A stretch of 15,137 nucleotides of DNA from Ramicandelaber brevisporus (taxonomy: Eukaryota > Kickxellomycota > Ramicandelaberales > Ramicandelaberaceae), in contig MU603208.1 in assembly GCA_025201865.1 (NCBI GenBank), positions 1 through 15,137 on the forward strand, in the 5' to 3' direction. The stretch's first letter is position 1. Every line of letters starts with the position of its first letter. Below the pieces are notes generated by a model. The model worked only from the letters and a program-made list of their open reading frames with translations, was not told the DNA's origin and made no database searches. Below are positions 7,989 through 14,959 of this stretch, in pieces. Made by a program: the position numbers and the translations under genes.

Positions 7989-10034
7989 ATGTCGACCGTG
8001 AAGATCAAGACAGAGCCAACAACAGCAACAACAGCAGCAGTCGACGTGAAAGTCAAGCTCGAGCCAAGTCTCTCAACAGCTGATATCAAACTCGAGCAAC
8101 ACACTTCAGATATTGACACCAAAGTCGAGTCTGACTCGGAAGCAGACAGCGTGGAAGACGAAGAAGACTGCATCAAATCCGAAGACAATGACGACGATGA
8201 TGATGAAGATACAGAACAGACTGCAGAAGCTCCCAAGAATAAGCTACAGTGGATATGCAAACACCCTGTATGCGATCGTAGTTTCAAGAAAGTTGGTAAT
8301 CTGAGAATGCACGAATACGATCACAGGCTCCAAACCGAGATTAATATACTTGGGAAAAGATTCATTCTGGCTCGGCAATCATTAAATGATCGATGGCCAT
8401 GTCCAATTCCAGATTGTAGTACATCAAGAGCCAAAACAGTTAGCAGTGTATATAGTCATATACGAAGATGTCATGGTAATACTATCAAACAGCAGCAACT
8501 ACAGCAGCAACAACCTCCATCTCAGATGACTCAGCGTAAATATTATTTCATTGATGTGGATGATTTCTATGTGAATGGAGTTCGTTGTGGCTATCATAAT
8601 CTTATTGGAGTGTTTATTTGCCATGACTGCAGACTGGTGCCGGAATGTCTGCTAACTCATTTACAACAGAAACATGGGTTTAATAAGAAGTCAATTGACA
8701 ATTCCGTTTTGCCAGAAAGCGCAGTAAATGCAAGTGCCGATCCCAATTTCAATCAGCATACCAACAACCTACATCTTGCAACAGCAATCAGACAGCCATA
8801 TCGGCAACAACATTGGGATATAGTTCAAGGTTGGCTGTGTGTTACATCCGATTGTGGATATTGTGGCTACACAGCTCTTAATAAGAATTATCACAAGAAA
8901 AGTAAGCATCAAGGTGAACAGATAACAACCGTCCCAACACTTGTACTGCGTCTTGCGTTATCCAAATCGAAAGCTAGCTACTTCCTCATTAGTCGCATTG
9001 ACCAAGCAAGCGGCGCTGTCACAATCAGTAACAACAGAGTGAACCAGCGCAGACTCGACTACAGCCACAATGGATTGAATACACATAATGAGAATAATGA
9101 TGATGACAGTCAGAACGAGATCACAGATGTATCCAACCAGAAACGGCAATGGAAGTGTGGATATCCTGATTGCGAGCGTTTCTTCAACTCAGCTGATGCT
9201 CTTAGCTCGCATCGGCGCGAACACAAATGTGAAACTATGATAAATGTACGTGGTGCAACTTACACTCTTACTCGTCAGTCTTCAGATGATCGATGGTCAT
9301 GTCCAGTTCCTGATTGTGAAGCAATGTGCAAAACAGCTCATAGCACTCGTGGCCATATTCAAAATGCTCATAGCGCACCAGTGAGACTAAAACGAACTAA
9401 TATTGAAGAAGGTAACAGTCAACAGCAACCAACTATCAAGAGAAAACATTACACCATTCGTTATTTGAACATGGATGATTTTTACGTTTGTGGTATTAGA
9501 TATGGTTATCATAGTCCGACTGGATTATTCTTGTGCTACGCATGTCAGTTGGTGCCAGAGTGCCTTCTTATACACTTGCAGCAGAACCATGGATATGACG
9601 GGAAATCAGTTGACAATGAGTTTCTACCAGGAAGTGCAGTAAATGCAAATGCCGATCCCAATATTAATCAGCACGCCACCAACCCTCATCTCGCATCTGC
9701 AATTCGCGAACCATACCAATGGCGGAATTCAGGTATTGTTCAAGGCTGGCTGTGTGTTATATTCAACTGCGGATATTGTTGCTCCACTAAGCACTCTCAA
9801 AATCAACATCATCACACGGCGCATTGCGGCGAACAGCTATCGACAGTTCCTGCCCTTCTATTCCGATTGCACTATGGTAAAACACAAACCAAATGCTTTC
9901 TCATTACTCAGTTGGACACAGCCACTGACGGCATTGTCGACTCCAGTAACATTGCGACTCACCACAATAACGAATGTGATGGCGAGGAAGATGATGGCGA
10001 TGAGTTAGTGCTGAGCGATTATGGTAGTGATTAA
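7989..10034 (+). CDS. Duplicated C2H2 zinc-finger protein with two OrsD (DUF3505)-like modules
   Basis: A 681-residue protein from the first ATG (aaccATGtcg) to TAA. An acidic N-terminus (1-87) holds K-x-E motifs. Two homologous modules follow, about 88-349 and 388-650, offset by ~300 residues. Each has two C2H2 fingers with a CX4C start (module 1: C90/C95/H108/H112 and C138/C143/H157/H162; module 2: C390/C395/H408/H412 and C438/C443/H456/H461). Each then has an OrsD-like pair: CxxC..LVPECLL.HLQQ.H (C211/C214/H224/H229; C516/C519/H529/H534) and GWLC....CGYC..H....H (C284/C289/C292/H302/H307; C589/C594/C597/H607/H612). The CxxC, then H-x4-H, then GWLC..CGYC layout resembles the fungal OrsD family, whose fingers suggest nucleic-acid binding. 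All ligands appear intact in both copies. The C-terminus is acidic. A nuclear DNA-binding role is inferred; targets are unknown. The OrsD assignment is from remembered pattern only. Confidence 0.85.
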   Translation: MSTVKIKTEPTTATTAAVDVKVKLEPSLSTADIKLEQHTSDIDTKVESDSEADSVEDEEDCIKSEDNDDDDDEDTEQTAEAPKNKLQWICKHPVCDRSFKKVGNLRMHEYDHRLQTEINILGKRFILARQSLNDRWPCPIPDCSTSRAKTVSSVYSHIRRCHGNTIKQQQLQQQQPPSQMTQRKYYFIDVDDFYVNGVRCGYHNLIGVFICHDCRLVPECLLTHLQQKHGFNKKSIDNSVLPESAVNASADPNFNQHTNNLHLATAIRQPYRQQHWDIVQGWLCVTSDCGYCGYTALNKNYHKKSKHQGEQITTVPTLVLRLALSKSKASYFLISRIDQASGAVTISNNRVNQRRLDYSHNGLNTHNENNDDDSQNEITDVSNQKRQWKCGYPDCERFFNSADALSSHRREHKCETMINVRGATYTLTRQSSDDRWSCPVPDCEAMCKTAHSTRGHIQNAHSAPVRLKRTNIEEGNSQQQPTIKRKHYTIRYLNMDDFYVCGIRYGYHSPTGLFLCYACQLVPECLLIHLQQNHGYDGKSVDNEFLPGSAVNANADPNINQHATNPHLASAIREPYQWRNSGIVQGWLCVIFNCGYCCSTKHSQNQHHHTAHCGEQLSTVPALLFRLHYGKTQTKCFLITQLDTATDGIVDSSNIATHHNNECDGEEDDGDELVLSDYGSD

Positions 10035-10038
10035 GATG

Positions 10039-10044
10039 AATAAA
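10039..10044 (+). terminator. AATAAA poly(A) signal of the zinc-finger gene
   Basis: A canonical AATAAA lies five bases after the TAA stop at 10032-10034. It gives the gene a very short 3' untranslated region if used. Confidence 0.6.
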
Positions 10045-10153
10045 TTAACTCATCACTTGCATACTAAACCACTTTATGATTTAATACTGTAGTGTGGCAA
10101 GCTGACTACCCACAGTTCTCGATTGCTGCTCACCACACTTGAGTAGCGTGTGT

Positions 10154-10260
10154 TGCGATTGGCCAGAGCCCGATTGGTGGCTTGTTCGGTCCCCGATTCG
10201 TGGCTTGCTCGGTTTCTGTTGCGCTTCCTTTTCTCTGTTTCCTTTTCCTTTATAGCCCCC
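10154..10260 (+). promoter_or_regulatory. Promoter region of the LRR-like gene, duplicated CCAAT-type element
   Basis: Two 22-bp units (10169-10190 and 10192-10213) match at 20 of 22 positions. The first contains ATTGG (inverted CCAAT) and the second ATTCG. A further ATTGG lies at 10158-10162. Downstream are a CT-rich stretch and a TATA-like TTTATAGC (10249-10256), about 105 bp before the ATG. This layout (CCAAT boxes, pyrimidine tract, TATA-like box) is typical of fungal promoters. The transcription start is not determined. Confidence 0.55.
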
Positions 10261-10360
10261 TCCTCCCACTCTATAGTTGTCGCACTTCTGAACAAACATA
10301 GCCGCGTACCACAAAGACAGCTTTTTACCGCACATCTCATCAGCTTCAAGAAGAGTCATC

Positions 10361-11395
10361 ATGAGCAACGAGCTTACCAACAACGCATCTATCAACCTCA
10401 CTACCACACCGGGCTTGACTGGAGATGAAGCAGCACGTACTGCTTCGCAACAGCCCACTGCAACAGCTTTCACACCACAAGATGACAGTAGCAAAGGTAA
10501 CAACGAGTCTGCTGGCACTGGAGCTGGCAACGTGGAAGGAAAGGAGCTTCATATTGACGGTGATGCTGTGCTGTCATTACACGACCTGAAGGAACGTGAG
10601 TTTGAAGTCTTATCAGCAGACAGATTTATTGATGGCAGTGGTCTCACTGTAAACAAACTGATAAGTTATCGAGAAACGCCGAGCGACACATTCCTGGAAG
10701 ACAATCATGTGAGCATAGTAGAAACATATGGACAGCCGTCATCTTCCAAGCATATAAAGGGTCTCATATTGCATGACAACAAATTCTCTGGAGACACTGG
10801 TCATTTAGAGCACATGGAGTTTCATGGATCCTGGACAGCGCAATGCAGTTTAAATGAGAGTTTGAAAGTATTGGCGATAGTTGAATCCAAGAAACTGGCA
10901 CTTGAGCTTAACCATTTGAATAATCTTAAGAGACTTCATGTGGAACATTGTGAAATGTCAGCTAAATTGGACCTTTCATCACTAACCTCGCTTGAAGTGT
11001 TTTCTCTTAACAACACTGTTTTGTACAAGCAAAGTGTTGCAGACGTTTTGGCTTCAATAAAGTCAAGCTTAAAGTGTTTGCGCTTAGAGTACATGACTAT
11101 TGACGGAGTATCAATTGATATTATAAAGAAGCATCCTATAGACACTCTAGTGCTACGGGGCTCAAACTTCCTGCCTTCTCCTGATCAGAGCTATGACTCT
11201 CTATCTAGTCTGAGAATGTCAGTGTGTGGAACTAAGGCACCAAAGGAGTTTTGGGATGCGGTTAAACAGCATTCGTGGAAGTGGATTTGCATCTGTGAAT
11301 CTAGTCTGACGCCAGAGGATGTAACTTCAGATGTTGTATGCGGCCCAAAGAACATGTCACCATACCCACCTGAATGCTTTATAGTTGTTTTGTAA
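10361..11395 (+). CDS. Protein with degenerate leucine-rich repeats, function unknown
   Basis: A 344-residue protein from ATG (tcatcATGagc) to TAA. The N-terminal 60 residues are Ser/Thr/Asn-rich and probably disordered. From about residue 130 to 290, Leu-x-x-Leu-type strands recur every ~20-25 residues (HIKGLILHDN, SLKVLAIVES, NLKRLHVEHC, SLEVFSLNNT, SLKCLRLEYM, PIDTLVLRGS, SLSSLRMSVC). This fits a short LRR solenoid of about seven irregular repeats. A C-terminal segment with WKWICICES follows and may cap the solenoid. There is no F-box, signal peptide or membrane segment that I can see. LRR solenoids usually bind proteins; the partner is unknown. It lies 326 bp after the zinc-finger gene on the same strand with its own promoter-like region. 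Confidence 0.8.
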   Translation: MSNELTNNASINLTTTPGLTGDEAARTASQQPTATAFTPQDDSSKGNNESAGTGAGNVEGKELHIDGDAVLSLHDLKEREFEVLSADRFIDGSGLTVNKLISYRETPSDTFLEDNHVSIVETYGQPSSSKHIKGLILHDNKFSGDTGHLEHMEFHGSWTAQCSLNESLKVLAIVESKKLALELNHLNNLKRLHVEHCEMSAKLDLSSLTSLEVFSLNNTVLYKQSVADVLASIKSSLKCLRLEYMTIDGVSIDIIKKHPIDTLVLRGSNFLPSPDQSYDSLSSLRMSVCGTKAPKEFWDAVKQHSWKWICICESSLTPEDVTSDVVCGPKNMSPYPPECFIVVL

Positions 11396-11510
11396 GTGTT
11401 TGCCTTTGTTTTGTTTTGTTTGAAAAAAGAGTTACAAACAGTTGATAGCTGATAAAGATATCATCTCGTCTATCATGGAGATCTCATTGTTGCTGCTGCT
11501 CGCGTTGTTA

Positions 11511-11511
<1 letters not shown>

Positions 11512-11543
<32 letters not shown>
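11512..11543. repeat. CTG/CAG trinucleotide microsatellite
   Basis: A 32-nt uninterrupted (TGC)n run, preceded by related TTG/CTG units from about 11490. It is non-coding on both strands as far as can be seen. Confidence 0.9.
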
Positions 11544-11544
<1 letters not shown>

Positions 11545-11879
11545 GATGACGTTTTGGCGACGTTTATGCAAAGTCTTTTTTGATACAGAGAACCTAAAGC
11601 TAAAAAGGCAAGAGTGAAAGAAAGGCAAGAACACAGCCAACGACGGTGAAATCGCGAGCCGTTGGGGATTTTGATTTACTGTGTGAGTATGTTTACAGCA
11701 ATTAAAGCGGCAGACCCAAACAGGGCTGGATGAGGGCTATGGAGAGTCGGCAAGACAACAAAGAGTCGGGAGGACTACAATGTGTCTAATGTCTCATTTA
11801 TACCATGTAGCGCAGCCAGTCTATACCCGTGCAGATGGTCCGGACCAAAAACGAGCGAACCAAAGTGCACTAAACAACA

Positions 11880-12297
11880 ACCAAACGAAGCAAGCCAAAA
11901 GAAAAAAAAGTATAGCCATGACAACAACACCAACAGGAGGAACAGGTGCTGAAAGCCACAGCAACCACCCACTTGACAACGACGAGGGACGACGACGGCA
12001 GGGAGCACCGGCGTGCGATGCAAGAGGTGGGGGAGAAAAGCCAACGGAGGAGGGACGAACCAAGAGGGAGGAAGGGACAGATGGAACATGCCGCTGGGAA
12101 AACCCGGATGGACATTGACGCAGATACGAAGACGCAGAGGAAGAGAGAGACCAGGAACAGGGGGAACACGCGATACTTGAGAGGATCTTGAGACAAAAGC
12201 GGATAAAGTGGAAGACAAAGGTTAGAGGAAGGGAGGGAGAGAACAGGCCAAACAACAACAGCGGCTGAAGGCACACACACAGCGTCGCATTCTTATA
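11880..12297 (-). promoter_or_regulatory. Second minus-strand TATA-like box with pyrimidine-rich leader
   Basis: On the minus strand, GGGTATAAGA (core TATAAG at 12292-12297) precedes about 400 bases of pyrimidine-rich sequence, seen as a GA-rich block on the plus strand. The arrangement copies that at 620-1013, although the two blocks do not align base for base. Minus-strand transcription toward the 3' end of the LRR-like gene is possible. No ATG-started minus-strand frame with protein-like composition was found. Confidence 0.3.
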
Positions 12298-12455
12298 CCC
12301 TTTCTTCGAAGTTGCGATGCTTACACACAGCCCGCCAATACTCGTCTTCTTTGTTTGATTATGAATTGATCTTCTCTCGTATACATGAACTCATCTTTCT
12401 TGGATGTTGCACACATATATGTGTTGATGCTGTGTGATTCGCTGCAGAGTCTGGC

Positions 12456-12559
12456 AATTCCGACACAAAGGAGTAACTGTCAACACCGATGTAATTAGTG
12501 AAGTAATTCCGCCATGTATCCGAAAGGAGACACCGGGTTCTTTGATCAGCGTAATTCCG
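12456..12559 (+). repeat. Three spaced AATTCCG motifs upstream of the Fanzor-like gene
   Basis: AATTCCG occurs at 12456-12462, 12505-12511 and 12553-12559, spaced 49 and 48 bp. The last two share GTAATTCCG. AAAGGA-like words also recur between them. This may be a worn tandem repeat or a set of protein-binding sites in the promoter. Confidence 0.4.
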
Positions 12560-12685
12560 TTTCGAAAAGGACAGTTGAAGACGCCACTCTGACCACTGTT
12601 AAACAATCGAACATTTATCTGTGTTTGCCACAGACACCAATTGCACATATCTCATTCTCTTGTCAACACTTCAAGATTCAACTCT

Positions 12686-14077
12686 ATGCAGGAAATTAAA
12701 CCCTTCTTCAAAGAGGAAGCTGGCAATTTGAGCCAGTTCAAATCTGTTTCCCAGTTAACAGGCTCTCTTTCCAGCGGCAATATTAAGGCTGTTGGCATCA
12801 AGAGCAAGGCGTCTCTCGCCTCAGACACCAGAGTTGCACAAGCAGATAGACTCCCTGCTGTTGCTCTTGATAAGTCCCTCGGAAGCAGGACCGTCACCAA
12901 CCACCCTGAACAACTGCTTACCATTCCGCACCTGGAGGACTTTATCGACACTGCCACTGCTGATAGCTTACCTGGTCTCGATGAAATCGATGTCCTACTA
13001 CTCGATCGACGCAGAATCATCGTGGCTGTATTTGAGAAGATTAAAAAGTGTGAACGGTTGCCAAGCTGCCGCGCTTGTTGGGAGCCGTTTGGCAGATGGT
13101 GTGTCAATCAACTGCAGAAGGCTATTTGTGAGCACTATCCTGTATTCAACCTTACAGATTTGCCTGGAGGCGACTGGTTCCAGTGCTCTAAGTGCCGCCC
13201 AGCGACTGCTCCGAAAGTGCTTACAAGTACTGCTGCTGCCAACGGCGGGATGGCTCGCTTGCTCGCTGCTGACCCTGGCATTCTTCAATTGATAACTGGC
13301 TGTTCGTCGTTTACTCCGCTCTTCTTTGTTCATCGCATGTTCATTGAATTGGTGGATATGATCATGGATCAAATGCGTTTTGAGATTGAAGATGTGACCA
13401 ATGTGGTCCAGGAGGCCAGAGAAGGTGATGCCGAGCAAGCTGAACAAGTTGACTCAACTGCTGCTGATACACCAGACAATACTCAAACTGTCACTAGCAA
13501 AGCACAGAAGGAGCTTGCTCGTAAACTCAAAAGGGACTTGGCTGTGTTCTTGTTTGGTGGCGGAGTCACCTACTCACTTCCTCGATTTGAGTGGTATGTC
13601 AAGAAGGGTACTCCGATTAAAGCAATTGCTACAGAATACATCAACAAGGCTGAGTTGGGATTTATTGTAATCTTCCGCAAAGCTGTTCTCAAGTACCTAG
13701 AGTCGGTTTGTATGGACTCAGATGTTGTTAGTGAGTGTTTGTTTGATGGCGACAAGCGTGATGTAATTATTAGAGGCGTTCTTGGTGGTGCTGGCAAAGA
13801 ATACGACGAATTGTATAAATACGCTGGTCAAATGTTGCCTGAAATGGAAGATGAAGCTGTTAAAAGCAAGCTATTGATTAGATGGTTGAATGACTATTTG
13901 CGTTACCTTTCTCTACTTGACAATTGGCAGCAGTGTGAGATTCTTAGTGTGAGTGACCATCGCAAACAACAGTACAAGCCTGGTAACACTTATGTCGTCG
14001 ACCTTGTTTTCCGCAATCGCGAATCGATTGCTGCTTGCAGTCAGCTGGCAGGTCGCATGGGCGATGTGAATTATTGA
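12686..14077 (+). CDS. 5' part of Fanzor-like gene, unrecognised N-terminal region
   Basis: 463 codons from the first ATG (ctctATGcag) to a TGA at 14075-14077. The frame is open upstream only from a TTG at 12641. It is in the same phase as the Fanzor-like region after the stop, so both probably form one gene. The first ~100 residues are polar. Residues 122-170 hold seven cysteines (C122, C128, C131, C139, C148, C167, C170) including LPSCRACW and FQCSKCR, a possible zinc-binding unit. The rest looks helical, with an acidic linker near 245-270 and a basic KAQKELARKLKRD stretch near 272. In Fanzor proteins this part would carry guide-RNA and target recognition (REC/WED) domains, but I cannot match it by sequence. 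The ADPG at 194-197 is too far upstream and in the wrong context to accept as RuvC-I. Base and codon use resembles the neighbouring genes. Confidence 0.7.
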   Translation: MQEIKPFFKEEAGNLSQFKSVSQLTGSLSSGNIKAVGIKSKASLASDTRVAQADRLPAVALDKSLGSRTVTNHPEQLLTIPHLEDFIDTATADSLPGLDEIDVLLLDRRRIIVAVFEKIKKCERLPSCRACWEPFGRWCVNQLQKAICEHYPVFNLTDLPGGDWFQCSKCRPATAPKVLTSTAAANGGMARLLAADPGILQLITGCSSFTPLFFVHRMFIELVDMIMDQMRFEIEDVTNVVQEAREGDAEQAEQVDSTAADTPDNTQTVTSKAQKELARKLKRDLAVFLFGGGVTYSLPRFEWYVKKGTPIKAIATEYINKAELGFIVIFRKAVLKYLESVCMDSDVVSECLFDGDKRDVIIRGVLGGAGKEYDELYKYAGQMLPEMEDEAVKSKLLIRWLNDYLRYLSLLDNWQQCEILSVSDHRKQQYKPGNTYVVDLVFRNRESIAACSQLAGRMGDVNY

Positions 14078-14086
14078 CAAAACAAG
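13949..14086 (+). other. Candidate intron that would remove the in-frame TGA
   Basis: GTGAGT at 13949-13954 is a consensus splice donor lying exactly between codons. AAG at 14084-14086 also ends a codon, and a yTnAy-like branch (ttgac, 14073-14077) sits just upstream. Removing 138 nt (46 codons) keeps the frame and deletes the TGA. Against it: the other genes have no introns, the acceptor lacks a pyrimidine tract, the branch is only about nine bases from the acceptor, and the deleted peptide looks coding. Confidence 0.25.
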
Positions 14087-14959
14087 CATGCCGCCAGTTT
14101 GGTGAACAATGCCATTTACAAATGCTTCGAGCCTGGTGTTCGCATTATTGTCTTTATTGGAGACTGCTTCAAAGGAGGTCATGGGGCTAAGAATGCTATA
14201 TCAATACTTAGTGAATCGATGAATGTTGTGAAGATATGCGAGCACAACACGTCAAAATTGTGCTTTCTCTGCCGGCGCGCAACAGTTCCGCCTGTGTCGT
14301 CTGTGAAGATGCTCGGAGACGGTGACAACAAGCTCCGTGCGCGATATTCCGATCTCAAGACAACAGACAGCCAACAGTCACACAGCCGCAACCGAGATAA
14401 ATTGTGCATGCATTGTAACCGTGTGTACAACAGAGATAATGGAGCGGCAGTTAATTTGGCACAGGTCGGTATGTATGCTATGTACATTGATTTTTTGATG
14501 CGAAACAGAGGCTACCAGGTGGTGGAGAATAGACAGTATTTGCCTCACGAGTTCAGACGTGGTAATTATTACAAGGCTGACCAGTTGAAGATTGCCCAGC
14601 ACAAAAGAAATGTGAGCAAACGCGAAGCCAGAACTCTCAAGGATATCGTTAGCAATGACGACATATTGGCCAAGACTGACATGGCAATTAAGGCACAGGA
14701 AAAGAAGCTGGATGTGGTTAAGACTTGGCGCGGAAGTGCTGTTGCTGAGGTGGAGAGTTTTATTGGTGAGATTCCGAGCGGCGGTTGGTTGGATGAGCAA
14801 CAAATGAAAAAGTTTGGCTCAATCAAGCACACACCAGCAAAGATCGACAACATGGCTCGTAAGGCGAACAGTTTACAAAAGTCACTTATGCTCAAGGCCG
14901 AAGCTATAAAGAAAATTAAGAATGATCACAAGAAAAATAAGTCTAACAATAGTAATTAA
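14078..14959 (+). CDS. 3' part of Fanzor-like gene: RuvC-II/zinc-finger/RuvC-III core
   Basis: 293 codons in phase with the preceding frame, ending TAA. Motifs in order: hydrophobic strand VRIIVFIGDCFKGGHG (GD at 14159-14164); CEHNTSKLCFLC with Glu at 14240-14242 and the first CxxC at 14261-14272; a second CxxC, LCMHC, at 14405-14416; and NRDNGAAVNL with Asp at 14435-14437. This order (strand-GD, E-x-x-TSK, CxxC, CxxC, RD-x-A-A-x-N) matches the C-terminal half of Fanzor/TnpB nucleases. The glutamate before TSK is the rearranged position reported for Fanzors. RuvC-III is followed by RNRGYQ, PHEFRR and a Lys-rich coiled C-terminus with nuclear-localisation potential. The first ATG in this part (14219) lies after the GD strand, so it is unlikely to be a separate gene. 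Fanzors are eukaryotic RNA-guided DNA nucleases carried by transposons. Activity is doubtful because of the stop and the missing RuvC-I. Confidence 0.75.
   Translation, partial: QNKHAASLVNNAIYKCFEPGVRIIVFIGDCFKGGHGAKNAISILSESMNVVKICEHNTSKLCFLCRRATVPPVSSVKMLGDGDNKLRARYSDLKTTDSQQSHSRNRDKLCMHCNRVYNRDNGAAVNLAQVGMYAMYIDFLMRNRGYQVVENRQYLPHEFRRGNYYKADQLKIAQHKRNVSKREARTLKDIVSNDDILAKTDMAIKAQEKKLDVVKTWRGSAVAEVESFIGEIPSGGWLDEQQMKKFGSIKHTPAKIDNMARKANSLQKSLMLKAEAIKKIKNDHKKNKSNNSN

Larger units (their letters stand above)
11396..12685. other. Intergenic region between LRR-like gene and Fanzor-like locus
   Basis: A 1.29-kb gap without a convincing gene. It holds a TG-rich 3' flank, a CTG tract (11512-11543), an ATTAAA (11701-11706), a purine-rich block (about 11880-12270), a 14-bp palindrome acacatatatgtgt (12411-12424) and three AATTCCG motifs. 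A 61-codon ATG frame (12514-12699) overlaps the start of the next gene in another phase; it may be an upstream ORF and does not resemble anything I know. Confidence 0.55.

Noticed and set aside
13260-13285. ADPG in the 5' part as the RuvC-I motif
   Set aside because: It lies about 300 residues before the GD strand, is followed by a predicted helix rather than a beta hairpin, and sits just after the cysteine cluster. Order and context do not fit.
14075-14077. Genome-wide reassignment of TGA to a sense codon
   Set aside because: The three intact genes end in TAG, TAA and TAA, which neither proves nor excludes it, and one TGA in a transposon-derived gene is better explained by decay or splicing.
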